From: Brevibacterium sanguinis
GTDB taxonomy: Bacteria; Actinomycetota; Actinomycetes; Actinomycetales; Brevibacteriaceae
Assembly (NCBI RefSeq): GCF_003315415.1
Contig: NZ_QNSB01000002.1
Location: 361,615-425,614 of the forward strand
Direction of reading: 5' to 3'
DNA length: 64,000 nt
Both the position numbers and the translations under genes were made by a program. The notes beneath the pieces are model-generated. The model had not been told where the DNA came from, searched no databases, and saw nothing but the letters and a program-made list of their open reading frames with translations. Shown here piece by piece: positions 10,349 through 21,073 of this stretch (position 1 is its first letter; each line of letters starts with the position of its first letter).

Positions 10349-11488
10349 GTGAACGCCGAAGCATCGACCCTGAAGTTCAAAGTCAACCGTGATGTCCTCG
10401 CTGACGCGGTCACCTGGGCCACCAAGACCCTTCCCAACCGCCCCTCCGCGCCGGTGCTCACCGGCATCCTCATCACCGCCGAGGCGGGTGGCACCGTCCG
10501 TCTGGCCGTCTTCGACTACGAGGTCTCCTCGCGGGTCGAGATCTCGGCGGACGTCGTCTCGGCCGGCACCGTCCTCGTCTCCGGCCGTCTCCTCGCCGAC
10601 ATCTCCAAGGCCCTGCCGAATCAGGAGGTGACACTCGAGCAGATCGGCTCCAAGGTCGACGTCACGTGCGGGTCGTCCCGGTTCTCGCTGATGACCATGC
10701 CCGTCGCCGAGTACCCCTCGCTCCCGCAGATCCCCGACGCCTCGGGCACGGTTTCCGCCGGGGAGTTCCAGAACTCCGTCTCCCAGGTGACGATCGCGAC
10801 ATCGAAGGACGACACCCTCCCGATCCTCACCAGCGTGCGCGTCGAGATCGAGGGTGAGAAGGTCACCCTGCTCGCAACCGATCGCTACCGCCTCGCCGTC
10901 CGCGAATTCACCTGGAACCCGGGCCGACCCGACGTCTCCGCCGTCGCGCTGCTGCGAGGCCGGACGCTGTCCGATGTCTCGAAGTCCCTCGGCGGAGACG
11001 TGACGATCGGGCTGAGCACCGATTCGGGCAAGGACCTCATCTCCTTCACCTCGGCGGGACGGGTGACGACCTCGCTGCTCGTCGAGGGCGAGTACCCGAA
11101 GGTGCGGTCTCTCTTCCCCGACTCCGTGCCGATCCACGCGATCGTCGAGACCGGGGTCCTCCGCGAGGCCGTGCGCCGTGTCTCGCTCGTCGCCGAGCGC
11201 AACACCCCGCTGCGCTTCGAGGTCAGCGACGGTCTGCTCACGCTCCATGCCGGCACCGGTGACGACGCCCAGGCGTCCGAGGCCGTCGAGGCGACCCTCC
11301 AGGGCGAACCGATCACCGTCGGCTTCAACCCCCACTACATCGCCGAGGGATTGGCCGCCGTCGAGAGCCCGTACGTCAACTTCTCCTTCACCCAGCCGAT
11401 GAAGCCCGTGATCATCTCGGGTCAGAAGGACCTCGACTCCCCGGCTGACGAGTCGTACCGCTATCTGCTCATGCCCACCCGCATCTGA
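10349..11488 (+). CDS. dnaN: DNA polymerase III beta sliding clamp
   Basis: Ring-shaped processivity clamp that tethers polymerase III to DNA. The 379-aa product has the length and three-domain repeat of the family and ends with the conserved C-terminal strand YRYLLMPTRI, near the partner-binding pocket. I chose GTG 10349 because AAGGAG precedes it (4-nt spacer) and the protein then begins close to the usual beta-clamp N-terminus (STLKFKVNRDVLADAV). An upstream GTG at 10298 would add 17 atypical residues. It is followed without a gap by recF. Confidence 0.94.
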   Translation: MNAEASTLKFKVNRDVLADAVTWATKTLPNRPSAPVLTGILITAEAGGTVRLAVFDYEVSSRVEISADVVSAGTVLVSGRLLADISKALPNQEVTLEQIGSKVDVTCGSSRFSLMTMPVAEYPSLPQIPDASGTVSAGEFQNSVSQVTIATSKDDTLPILTSVRVEIEGEKVTLLATDRYRLAVREFTWNPGRPDVSAVALLRGRTLSDVSKSLGGDVTIGLSTDSGKDLISFTSAGRVTTSLLVEGEYPKVRSLFPDSVPIHAIVETGVLREAVRRVSLVAERNTPLRFEVSDGLLTLHAGTGDDAQASEAVEATLQGEPITVGFNPHYIAEGLAAVESPYVNFSFTQPMKPVIISGQKDLDSPADESYRYLLMPTRI

Positions 11489-12628
11489 ATGTGGATATCC
11501 CGACTCTCCCTGCGTGACTACCGCTCCTACCGCGAGCTCGATCTCGAGTTCGAGCCGGGAGTGACCACGTTCGTCGCCGACAACGGGACCGGGAAGACCA
11601 ACATCGTCGAGGCGATCGGCTACCTCGCCCACCTGCGCTCCCACCGCGTCGCCTTCGACGCCCCGCTCGTCCACGAGAACGCCCAGGCGGCGACCATCTC
11701 CGCCCTGGTCAATCGCGGCCCGCGCCATGCCGTCGTCGAGGTCTCGATCCAGTCGAAAGGGGCCAATCGGGCGCGGGTCAACCGTTCGGCGGTCAGGCTC
11801 CGGGAGATCCTCGGCCTCGTCTCCTGTGTCGTCTTCGCTCCCGAGGACCTCAGCCTCGTCCGCGGCGAGCCCGCCGAGCGCCGGAACTGGATCGACGCCC
11901 TCGTCGTCGCCCGCAATCCCCGTTACGCCTCGGTGATCACGGACTTCGAACGTGCGCTCAAGCAGCGCAACGCCCTGCTCAAGCGACTGCGCGAGGACCG
12001 CGATCCGGGACTCGAGGCGACCCTCGACATCTGGAACATGGCCTATGCGGACGCTGCCTCGGAGCTGGTGGCCGGTCGACGCAGGCTCCTCGCCGACATC
12101 GTCACGGGACTGCAGGAGAACTTCGCCTACATCGCCGCCGATGCCCGCCTGGAACGGCAGGGCATCCAGGCCCGCTACGAATCCCGGATCGACTACTCGT
12201 CGGCCGAGTCGGCGGCCGAGTGCCGGGAGCTGCTGCTCGCCGCGCTCGAACGCCGCCGCACCACGGAGATCGAGCGCGGGCTGACTCTGCACGGGCCCGG
12301 CCGGGACGATCTGGCCCTGACGATCGGTGAGCATCCGGCCAAGGGCTACGCCTCCCATGGGGAGACCTGGTCGCTGGCGCTCGCGATGCAGCTGGCCGGC
12401 TGGGACCTGCTCAGCGCGGATGCCGGCTCTGTCGCCGAGCAGCCGATCCTCGTCCTCGACGACGTCTTCGCCGAGCTCGACACCGGACGACGGTCACGAC
12501 TGGCCGCCAGGATCACCGAGGCCGAGCAGGTTCTCATCACGGCGGCCGTCGACGCCGATCTGCCCGCTGGCCTCGTCGGCACCAGGATCGATCAGTCCCG
12601 GCTCCTGCGCGAGGCGGAATCGACATGA
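11489..12628 (+). CDS. recF: DNA repair/recombination protein RecF
   Basis: SMC-like ATPase that helps RecA load at gapped DNA and stalled forks. The 379-aa protein starts with the family N-terminus WISRLSLRDYRSY. Its Walker A reads ADNGTGKTN at residues 30-38: the first glycine of the usual GxNGxGKTN is alanine. The signature and Walker B region ILVLDDVFAELD are near 320-331. The start codon abuts the dnaN stop and the gene ends in an ATGA overlap with the DUF721 gene. Confidence 0.94.
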   Translation: MWISRLSLRDYRSYRELDLEFEPGVTTFVADNGTGKTNIVEAIGYLAHLRSHRVAFDAPLVHENAQAATISALVNRGPRHAVVEVSIQSKGANRARVNRSAVRLREILGLVSCVVFAPEDLSLVRGEPAERRNWIDALVVARNPRYASVITDFERALKQRNALLKRLREDRDPGLEATLDIWNMAYADAASELVAGRRRLLADIVTGLQENFAYIAADARLERQGIQARYESRIDYSSAESAAECRELLLAALERRRTTEIERGLTLHGPGRDDLALTIGEHPAKGYASHGETWSLALAMQLAGWDLLSADAGSVAEQPILVLDDVFAELDTGRRSRLAARITEAEQVLITAAVDADLPAGLVGTRIDQSRLLREAEST

Positions 12629-13137
12629 GCGGCATCATCCGCGACGAGGCCACCCCGGTGGCCGCCCTCGAGGCCCTCGACCGGGTCCGTCGCATGGAGG
12701 CGACGGAGTCCCGGTACGTCCCGTCCCGCCGGCGCTCCCGGGTGCGCGGAGAGGTCACCTACACCTCGGCGGGCAAGGACAAGCGCGACCCGGCCACGAT
12801 CTCCTCGGCTCTCGGCAGCCTCATCTCCTCCCGGGGGTGGAGCTCGTCGATCGACATCGGCAAGGTCCTCGGCCGCTGGCCCGACCTCGTTGGCGCCCAG
12901 GTCGCCCAGCACTGCACCCCCGTCGACTTCTCGCCCCCTCTCCTCGTCATCGCCGCGGACTCGACGACCTGGGCGACCCAGCTGCGCGTCCTCAAGCCCT
13001 CGATCCTCGACGCCCTCGAGACGGGCCTGGGATCGCGGACGATCACCGAGATCGAGATCCGCGGCCCCCGCGGGCGCACCTTCAAGAAGGGCCGCCGCAC
13101 CGTGGCCGGGCGAGGACCGCGTGACACGTACGGCTGA
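12625..13137 (+). CDS. DUF721 (DciA-like) protein
   Basis: A 170-aa protein of the DUF721 family. The N-terminal third is charged (RRRSRVRGEVTY). The conserved domain (about 60-145) contains WPDLVGAQVAQHC and LLVIAADSTTWATQL. DUF721 overlaps DciA, the loader of the replicative helicase in bacteria without DnaC/DnaI, and this dnaN-recF-DUF721-gyrB position is standard in actinobacteria. A role in helicase loading is therefore inference from family and context. The ATGA overlap with recF implies translational coupling. Confidence 0.85.
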   Translation: MSGIIRDEATPVAALEALDRVRRMEATESRYVPSRRRSRVRGEVTYTSAGKDKRDPATISSALGSLISSRGWSSSIDIGKVLGRWPDLVGAQVAQHCTPVDFSPPLLVIAADSTTWATQLRVLKPSILDALETGLGSRTITEIEIRGPRGRTFKKGRRTVAGRGPRDTYG

Positions 13138-13226
13138 ACGGCCGGGCACGACCGCAGAGCTCTCGAGCTGCGCGGAGGATGTCGGATCCTCCTCAGGGGT
13201 ATGGGCCTGTCTCGGCGAAAGCGACA

Positions 13227-13246
13227 GAACGCCGTAAACGGCGTTC
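13227..13246 (+). terminator. hairpin after the dnaN-recF-DUF721 unit
   Basis: GAACGCCG-TAAA-CGGCGTTC is a perfect 8-bp stem with a 4-nt loop between the DUF721 gene and gyrB. No U-tract follows, so it may be a weak terminator or an mRNA-stability element in the gyrB leader. Confidence 0.45.
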
Positions 13247-13346
13247 GCATGACCCTCACCTGTCCGGGGGTACTGCCGATGGCTCGAAAATCCGCACAAC
13301 GGCCCTCTGAGGCCGCTTACGGGCATTTCACACTTCGGCACGGTAG

Positions 13347-15383
<2,037 letters not shown>

Positions 15384-15503
15384 TCCCCACCTCGCCGAGG
15401 TGTGGCCGGGACTTCCGGTCACCTCGGCGGAGGCAGCGCAGACCCCACACACTCACCCGCCGAGCTGACCATGCCTCGGTGACAGAGAAGGAAAGAGCCC
15501 ACA

Positions 15504-18053
15504 TTGGCTGACGACAACGAAATCGGGACCGAGATCAATCGGGTCGAACAGGTCGACCTCAACCTCGAGATGCAGAGGTCGTACCTCGACTACGCGATGA
15601 GCGTCATCGTCGGACGCGCCCTGCCCGATGTCCGTGACGGTCTCAAACCGGTCCACCGCCGCGTCCTCTACGCGATGTTCGACGGAGGCTACCGCCCCGA
15701 CCGCAACTTCTCCAAGTGCTCGCGCGTCGTCGGCGACGTCATGGGCCAGTACCACCCGCACGGCGACACCGCGATCTACGACGCCCTGGTCCGCCTCGTG
15801 CAGCCGTGGACGATGCGCTATCCCCTCATCGCCGGCCAGGGCAACTTCGGCTCTCCCGGTGACGACGGCGCCGCGGCCCCCCGGTACACCGAGTGCAAGA
15901 TGGCGCCCCTGGCCCTCGAGATGGTCCGCGACATCGAGGAAGAGACCGTCGACTTCCAGGACAACTACGACGGCCGCAACCAGGAACCCGTCGTCCTGCC
16001 CTCGCGGATCCCGAACCTGCTCGTCAACGGCTCCGCCGGCATCGCCGTGGGCATGGCGACGAACATCCCCCCGCACAACCTCCGTGAGGTCGCCGCCGGG
16101 GCACAATGGCTCCTCGCCCACCCCGAGGCGACGAAGGAGGAGGCGCTCGAGGCCCTGCTCGGCATCGTCAAGGGACCCGACTTCCCGATGGGCGCGACGA
16201 TCCTCGGCCGCAAGGGCATCGAGGACACCTACCGGACCGGCCGCGGATCGATCACCCAGCGGGCCGTCGTCGAGGTCGAGGAGATCCAGGGGCGCACGTG
16301 CCTCGTCGTCACCCAGCTGCCCTACATGGTCAACCCCGACACCCTGGCCGCGAAGATCGCCTCCTACGTCAAGGACGGCAAGGTCGCGGGCATCGCGGAC
16401 CTGCGCGATGAGTCCTCGGGACGCACCGGACAGCGCCTCGTCATCGTCCTCAAACGCGACGCGGTCGCGAAGGTCGTGCTCAACAACCTCTACAAGCACA
16501 CCTCGCTGCAGGAGAACTTCTCCGCGAACATGCTCGCGCTGGTCGACAATGTTCCGCGCACCCTCAGCCTCGACTCGTTCCTCCGTCTGTGGGTCAAGCA
16601 CCAGATCGAGGTCATCGTCAGGCGGACCCAGTTCCGGCTGCGCAAGGCCGAGGAGCGGGCCCACATCCTGCGCGGCTACCTCAAGGCTCTCGACGCCCTC
16701 GACGCGGTCATCGCCCTGATCCGCCGCTCACCGTCGTCCGATGAGGCCCGGACCGGGCTGATGGAGCTGCTCGAGGTCGACGAGCTCCAGGCGAACGCCA
16801 TCCTCGATCTGCAGCTGCGGCGGCTCGCCGCCCTCGAGCGGCTGAAGATCCAGGAGGAGGCCGACAAGATCGAGAAGCAGATCGCCGAGTACAAGCACAT
16901 CCTCGAGACCCCCGCGCGGCAGCGCGAGATCGTGTCCGAGGAGCTCGACGAGGTCGTCGACCGCTACGGGGACGACCGCCGCACGAAGATCCTCGCCGGC
17001 TTCGACGGCGATGTGTCGATGGAGGACCTCATCCCCGAGGAGGAGGTCGTCGTCACGATCACGCGTGGCGGGTACGCCAAGCGCACCCAGACCTCCCTCT
17101 ACCGCGCCCAGCACCGCGGCGGCAAGGGGATCAAGGGCGCCCAACTGCGCGGTGACGACGTCGTCGAGCAGTTCTTCGTCACCTCGACGCACAACTGGGT
17201 GCTGTTCTTCACGAACACCGGACGCGTCTACCGGGCCAAGGCGTACGAGATCCCCGAGGGCTCACGCGATGCCAAGGGTCAGCATGTCGCGAACCTCCTC
17301 GCGCTGCAGCCGGGCGAGACGATCGCCAAGGTGCTCTCGATCCGCGACTACGAGGAGGCGGAGTTCCTCATCCTCGCCACCCGCTCCGGCGTCGTGAAGA
17401 AGACACGGCTGAGCGAGTACGACTCGAACCGCACCGGCGGCGTCATCGCGATCAACCTCCGGGAGTACAACGGTCAGCCCGACGAGCTGGTCTCGGCGCG
17501 CATCGTGGGACCCGAGGACCACCTGCTGCTCATCTCCCGCAAGGGGATGTCGATCCGCTTCGCCGCCGATGACGAGACGATCCGGCCGCTCGGCCGCGTC
17601 ACGTCGGGGGTCACGGGCATGAAGTTCCGAGACGACGACGAGCTGCTGACGATGGACGTCGTGCAGCCCGACAGGTACGTCTTCGTCGTCACCGAGGGCG
17701 GTTACGCCAAGCGCACTCCCGTCGACGAATACCGGCTGCAGGGCCGCGGCGGCCTCGGGATCCGAGTTGCCAAGATCACGGAGGAACGCGGAGACTTGGT
17801 GGGCGGACTCATCGTCGAACAGGGCGAAGAGGTCCTCGTCGTCATGGAACGCGGTAAAGTGGTGCGGTCGAACATCGACGAGGTCCCTGCGAAGGGACGC
17901 AACACGATGGGTGTGGTGTTCGCCAAGCCGGGCAAGAATGACCGTATCATCGCAGTGACCCGTGGACCCGAGACCGCAGTTGAAGACGAAGCCGACGTAG
18001 CCGAGGCTGAGGGCGCAGCGCCTGAGACCGGCAGCGAGGATGTGGAAGAGTGA
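15504..18053 (+). CDS. gyrA: DNA gyrase subunit A
   Basis: Cleavage-religation subunit of gyrase. The TTG start at 15504 is preceded by GAAGGAAAG and yields the expected N-terminus ([18 protein letters not shown]). The catalytic tyrosine lies in [12 protein letters not shown], and the quinolone-resistance region reads [13 protein letters not shown], with Thr at the position equivalent to E. coli Ser83 and Asp retained at 87. The C-terminal beta-pinwheel carries the GyrA-box [10 protein letters not shown]. The acidic C-terminal tail is variable in the family. Its stop codon overlaps the DUF3566 start (GTGA). Confidence 0.97.
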   Translation: MADDNEIGTEINRVEQVDLNLEMQRSYLDYAMSVIVGRALPDVRDGLKPVHRRVLYAMFDGGYRPDRNFSKCSRVVGDVMGQYHPHGDTAIYDALVRLVQPWTMRYPLIAGQGNFGSPGDDGAAAPRYTECKMAPLALEMVRDIEEETVDFQDNYDGRNQEPVVLPSRIPNLLVNGSAGIAVGMATNIPPHNLREVAAGAQWLLAHPEATKEEALEALLGIVKGPDFPMGATILGRKGIEDTYRTGRGSITQRAVVEVEEIQGRTCLVVTQLPYMVNPDTLAAKIASYVKDGKVAGIADLRDESSGRTGQRLVIVLKRDAVAKVVLNNLYKHTSLQENFSANMLALVDNVPRTLSLDSFLRLWVKHQIEVIVRRTQFRLRKAEERAHILRGYLKALDALDAVIALIRRSPSSDEARTGLMELLEVDELQANAILDLQLRRLAALERLKIQEEADKIEKQIAEYKHILETPARQREIVSEELDEVVDRYGDDRRTKILAGFDGDVSMEDLIPEEEVVVTITRGGYAKRTQTSLYRAQHRGGKGIKGAQLRGDDVVEQFFVTSTHNWVLFFTNTGRVYRAKAYEIPEGSRDAKGQHVANLLALQPGETIAKVLSIRDYEEAEFLILATRSGVVKKTRLSEYDSNRTGGVIAINLREYNGQPDELVSARIVGPEDHLLLISRKGMSIRFAADDETIRPLGRVTSGVTGMKFRDDDELLTMDVVQPDRYVFVVTEGGYAKRTPVDEYRLQGRGGLGIRVAKITEERGDLVGGLIVEQGEEVLVVMERGKVVRSNIDEVPAKGRNTMGVVFAKPGKNDRIIAVTRGPETAVEDEADVAEAEGAAPETGSEDVEE

Positions 18054-18868
18054 GCGACAACAAGAAGCCAGGCTCAGGCAAGATCATCAGAACTTCGAGC
18101 GGCTCGACTCGCTTGACCGCCGGCTCGGCGAAGACCGACGACAGGGCCGGGTCCGGGCCCGCGCAGTCGCCTCGGCCGGCCCAGCAGTCTCCCGCGCCGT
18201 CGGGAAATGCGGCGAAGTCCGGGAACGCCGCGAAGTCGGGCAGCTCCGCCAAGTCGAGCGGACCTCCCACGGTCGTCGCCCCTCCCGCTCCGAAGTCGGC
18301 GCCATCGACCGGGAAGTCCGCCCCCACCGGGTCCGGGCCCTCCGCCCCGAGCGCGGGATCGCAGTCGACGGGATCCGGTTCGCAGTCGACGGGCGGCGCC
18401 ACCACGAAGATGGCAGCGGCGGCGAACACCGTCCGGGCCAGCTCCGGCGGCGTGAAGATGGGCGTCAAGAACATGGTCGAGAGCGGCAAGGGCAAGAAGA
18501 AGAAGGGTCCGCGGACCGTTCGGCTCACCGTGTCGGCGGTCGATCCCTGGTCCGTGATGAAGATGTCGTTCCTCATCTCGGTGGCCATCGGCATCGCGAC
18601 CATCGTCGCATTCGTCGTGCTCTGGGTCGTGCTCCAGGCCACCGGCGTGATGAGCTCGATGGAGGCGACGATGACCGAGTTGGCCGGTGCCGAGTCCGCC
18701 GAGCGGATCGTGGGCATCTTCGGCTTCGGTCGGGTCGTGGCGGCCGGCTTCATCATCTCGGTGATCAACATCGTGCTGCTCACCGCCCTGTCGACCCTGG
18801 CCGCATTCCTCTACAACATCGGCTCCCTCATCGCGGGCGGCTTCCACCTCACGCTCACCGACGACTGA
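18050..18868 (+). CDS. DUF3566 membrane protein
   Basis: A 272-aa protein with a long disordered N-terminus rich in Pro, Ser, Gly, Ala and Lys (about 1-150), then the conserved DUF3566 domain. That domain begins [18 protein letters not shown] and has two membrane segments (about 175-200 and 230-265) joined by a loop. The family sits downstream of gyrA throughout Actinobacteria and its role is not well established. It is translationally coupled to gyrA by a GTGA overlap and is followed by a strong terminator. Confidence 0.88.
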   Translation: MSDNKKPGSGKIIRTSSGSTRLTAGSAKTDDRAGSGPAQSPRPAQQSPAPSGNAAKSGNAAKSGSSAKSSGPPTVVAPPAPKSAPSTGKSAPTGSGPSAPSAGSQSTGSGSQSTGGATTKMAAAANTVRASSGGVKMGVKNMVESGKGKKKKGPRTVRLTVSAVDPWSVMKMSFLISVAIGIATIVAFVVLWVVLQATGVMSSMEATMTELAGAESAERIVGIFGFGRVVAAGFIISVINIVLLTALSTLAAFLYNIGSLIAGGFHLTLTDD

Positions 18869-18884
18869 ATCGGACGCACTGACG

Positions 18885-18928
18885 ATCCGGCGGCCTGTGA
18901 CCGGAGTCACGGCCGCCGGATTTGTGTT
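18885..18928 (+). terminator. intrinsic terminator after gyrB-gyrA-DUF3566
   Basis: ATCCGGCGGCC pairs with GGCCGCCGGAT, extended by GTGAC/GTCAC around a CGGA loop with one bulged T. It is followed by TTTGTGTT, a convincing Rho-independent terminator. Confidence 0.85.
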
Positions 18929-18951
18929 CGACGAGGCGGGTTGGGTATATT
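18922..18951 (+). promoter_or_regulatory. tRNA-Ile promoter
   Basis: TTGTGT, an 18-bp spacer and TATATT, ending 25 nt before the mature tRNA-Ile. The -35 overlaps the T-tract of the preceding terminator. Confidence 0.5.
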
Positions 18952-18976
18952 TTTACTTCGGGTTCACCCCCGGAAA

Positions 18977-19050
18977 GGGCCTATAGCTCAGGCGGTTAGA
19001 GCGCTTCGCTGATAACGAAGAGGTCCCTGGTTCAAGTCCAGGTAGGCCCA
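18977..19050 (+). tRNA. tRNA-Ile (GAT)
   Basis: 74-nt cloverleaf: acceptor GGGCCTA/TAGGCCC, D-stem region TAGCTCAGGCGGTTAGAGC, anticodon loop CTGATAA with GAT, and T-arm CCTGGTTCAAGTCCAGG. The discriminator is A. The 3' CCA is not encoded. Confidence 0.95.
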
Positions 19051-19069
19051 CATCCTTTCGAGGAGGATC

Positions 19070-19186
19070 ATGAAGAGATGGATTCTCAGCAGTCTCACCC
19101 TGGTGGGACTGGGATTCTTCTTCCGGTGGCGGCACAGGAACCAGAGTGCCCAGGCCGAATGGTCCAAGTACACCGACTCGGTGTAG
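19070..19186 (+). CDS. DLW-39-like microprotein (38 aa)
   Basis: Between tRNA-Ile and tRNA-Ala an ATG with AGGAGG immediately upstream (3-nt spacer) opens a 38-aa frame. It is Met-Lys-Arg followed by one hydrophobic segment (WILSSLTLVGLGFFF), a basic stretch RWRHR, and the tail QAEWSKYTDSV. The position and build match the actinobacterial 'DLW-39' small-protein family found at this tRNA junction. The Trp and the acidic residue before it are kept, but DLW is AEW here. Its function is unknown; it is probably a single-pass or peripheral membrane peptide. Confidence 0.75.
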   Translation: MKRWILSSLTLVGLGFFFRWRHRNQSAQAEWSKYTDSV

Positions 19187-19203
19187 GGTGAACACCCGCT
19201 CTC

Positions 19204-19276
19204 GGGGGTATGGCGCAATTGGTAGCGCATCTGCTTTGCAAGCAGAGGGTTAGGGGTTCGAGTCCCCTTACCTCCA
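19204..19276 (+). tRNA. tRNA-Ala (TGC), copy 1
   Basis: 73-nt cloverleaf with acceptor GGGGGTA/TACCTCC that carries the G3:U70 identity pair of tRNA-Ala, anticodon TGC in CTTTGCAAG and T-arm AGGGGTTCGAGTCCCCT. No CCA is encoded. Confidence 0.95.
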
Positions 19277-19287
19277 CAGAATCGAGG

Positions 19288-19313
19288 AATGCCCCGTCGA
19301 ATGGCGGGGCATT
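19288..19313 (+). terminator. terminator after the tRNA-Ile/tRNA-Ala unit
   Basis: AATGCCCCG pairs with CGGGGCATT across an 8-nt loop, followed by a weak T-run. The convergent NmrA-like gene ends 26 nt further on, so it may act both ways. Confidence 0.7.
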
Positions 19314-19338
19314 TCGCGTTGTCCGGTGCTGACCATGG

Positions 19339-20106
19339 TCAGCCGGCCACGGCTGCGGTGCCCCGCAGATGCTCCTCCCACGAGCGCAGACCCCGGACAG
19401 CGCCGGCCTCTGCCAAGTTGGCTCCCTCGCGATAGGCCCGGCCGATCGTCCCCCACAGCCGCATCGACACGATGGGACGACGCAGCTCTCCCACTCGGTT
19501 GTACGTGGAAACCATTTCCCTGCAGTCGAGGACCTGCGGTCCGACGACGTCGGGTACCCGACCGGCCGGAGTGCCGAGGGCCAGGGCGGTGAGGCGAGCC
19601 GCGACCTCATCGGCGTCGACCGGTTCAAATCGCAGTCCCCGCGGAGCGATGCGCAGCATCGACAGGGACCGGATGATCGGGAGGACGAAGTCGTGGAGCT
19701 GAGCTGCCCTGAGGATCGAGAAGGGCAAACCGGAACCGATGATGATGTCCTCGGCTTTCGCCTTGCGGCGGAAGTACCCGATCGGCATCCGCTCGGCGCC
19801 GGTGACTGAGATGAGAACGATGTGCCGCACCTCGGCGCGGCGGGCCGCCGCGACGAGATTGTCCGCCGCTGCATCGTCTCCCCGGGCACCGCCCGCGAGG
19901 TGGATGAGGGTGTCGACGCCGGCTACCGCCTCGTCGAGGCCGTGGTTCCGCACTGTGTCACCGTAGACGTATTCGGTGCCCGGGGAGCTAGAGTGGGGAC
20001 GACGAGTGAGGATGCGCACCTCACGATCGGCCTCGTGCAGCATCCGCACCACGCGCGTGCCGATGTTCCCCGTGCCACCGGTCACCAGGATCGGGTTGAC
20101 TGTCAT
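19339..20106 (-). CDS. NmrA-like NAD(P)-binding protein; ECF41 partner gene
   Basis: A 255-aa atypical short-chain dehydrogenase/epimerase-like protein. The N-terminal Rossmann motif VTGGTGNIGTRVV (about 8-20) binds the dinucleotide and IVLISVTGAERM is the usual strand beta-5 region. No SDR catalytic Tyr-x3-Lys is clear, as in NmrA/HSCARG types. I chose ATG 20106, which has GAAGGAAGG 6 nt upstream, over ATG 20112. The divergent neighbour is an ECF41-type sigma factor, and epimerase/oxidoreductase genes are classic ECF41 partners. A consensus ECF41 promoter points at this gene. The substrate is unknown. Confidence 0.85.
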   Translation of the reverse strand: MTVNPILVTGGTGNIGTRVVRMLHEADREVRILTRRPHSSSPGTEYVYGDTVRNHGLDEAVAGVDTLIHLAGGARGDDAAADNLVAAARRAEVRHIVLISVTGAERMPIGYFRRKAKAEDIIIGSGLPFSILRAAQLHDFVLPIIRSLSMLRIAPRGLRFEPVDADEVAARLTALALGTPAGRVPDVVGPQVLDCREMVSTYNRVGELRRPIVSMRLWGTIGRAYREGANLAEAGAVRGLRSWEEHLRGTAAVAG

Positions 20107-20155
20107 GATCATCCTTCCTTCGTCACTCGACGGATTGTTCGACCGTCATCACCCT

Positions 20156-20182
20156 GACGACTGAGGACGAGGAGATGTGACA
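20156..20182 (-). promoter_or_regulatory. ECF41-type promoter of the NmrA-like gene
   Basis: On the minus strand TGTCACA (20182-20176), a 16-nt spacer and CGTC (20159-20156) match the ECF41 consensus exactly. The -35 element shares its first base with the start codon of the divergent sigma gene, and its spacer contains that gene's ribosome-binding site. Confidence 0.8.
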
Positions 20183-21042
20183 TGGAATTGTCGGAGAGGT
20201 TCGAGACGCAGCGGTCCCGACTGTACGCGATCGCCGTCCGACTCCTCGGTGGCTCGGCGGACGCCGAGGACGCCGTCCAGGAGACATGGCTGCGACTGAC
20301 CCGCAGCGAGGTCTCGACGATCGAGAACCTCGACGCCTGGCTGACCACCGTGGTCTCCCGGGTCTGCCTCGACCTGCTGCGCTCACCTCGGCGCACCCGC
20401 GAGCATTCCTGGCATGTCGAGTCGTGGACGGACGAACCCGTCGATCCGGCTCCGGATCCCGTCGACGCCGTCATCGAATCCGATCGGATCAGCGTCGCCC
20501 TGCTCATGGTGGTCGAGACTCTCAGTCCCGCGGAGAGGATCGCCTTTGTCCTCCACGACGTGTTCGGCCAGTCCTTCGACACCGTCGCCGACGTTGTGGA
20601 CCGGTCTCCCGAGGCGGCTCGTCAGCTCGCCTCCCGTGCCAGGCGCCGACTCCGGCAGAATGGTGAATCGGCAGGGCGCGACCGCCGCCGCGGAATGAGC
20701 CTCGTCTACGCATGGCGGCATGCGGTCGAGACCGGCGACTTGCGTACTCTCCTCGAGATGCTTGACGAGAACGCGGTCCTCCGGGCCGACTACGGTGAAC
20801 GGATCCAGGTCGTCGCAGGTGCCTCGGACATCGCCGCCCAGGCGGTCCAGATGAGCAGGCTCGCCGCCCAGTCGATCCCGGTTCTCGTCGACGGGATGCC
20901 CGGACTCGCCGCGGTGCACCGCTCACGCGTGGTCTCGGTCATGGCGTTCGTCATCACGGGCGGGACCATCGCCTCGCTCGAGGTCCTTGCCGATCCGGCC
21001 CGTCTCCCCTCCCTCCCCTGGTTCGAGGGGATGAGCTCATGA
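20182..21042 (+). CDS. ECF41/SigJ-type sigma factor with SnoaL-like tail
   Basis: A 286-aa extracytoplasmic-function sigma factor. Sigma region 2 (about 8-75) includes GSADAEDAVQETWLRL; region 4 (about 105-160) includes LSPAERIAFVLHDVFGQSFDTVADVV. The remaining 110 or so residues form a SnoaL/NTF2-like regulatory domain, as in SigJ and ECF41 proteins, which use this tail instead of an anti-sigma factor. It lacks the WLPEP, DGGGR and NPDKL motifs that mark typical ECF41 members, so it is a divergent one. AGGAG lies 7 nt before ATG 20182. A K+ channel gene follows after 31 nt. Confidence 0.88.
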   Translation: MELSERFETQRSRLYAIAVRLLGGSADAEDAVQETWLRLTRSEVSTIENLDAWLTTVVSRVCLDLLRSPRRTREHSWHVESWTDEPVDPAPDPVDAVIESDRISVALLMVVETLSPAERIAFVLHDVFGQSFDTVADVVDRSPEAARQLASRARRRLRQNGESAGRDRRRGMSLVYAWRHAVETGDLRTLLEMLDENAVLRADYGERIQVVAGASDIAAQAVQMSRLAAQSIPVLVDGMPGLAAVHRSRVVSVMAFVITGGTIASLEVLADPARLPSLPWFEGMSS

Positions 21043-21073
21043 CCGTCCGTACCGGCGCACCGAGGTCGGTGTC

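Noticed and set aside
19498..19514. GTTGTACGTGGAAACC as a parS-like site in the NmrA-like gene
   Set aside because: It lacks the CACGTG core and lies in coding sequence without neighbouring sites.
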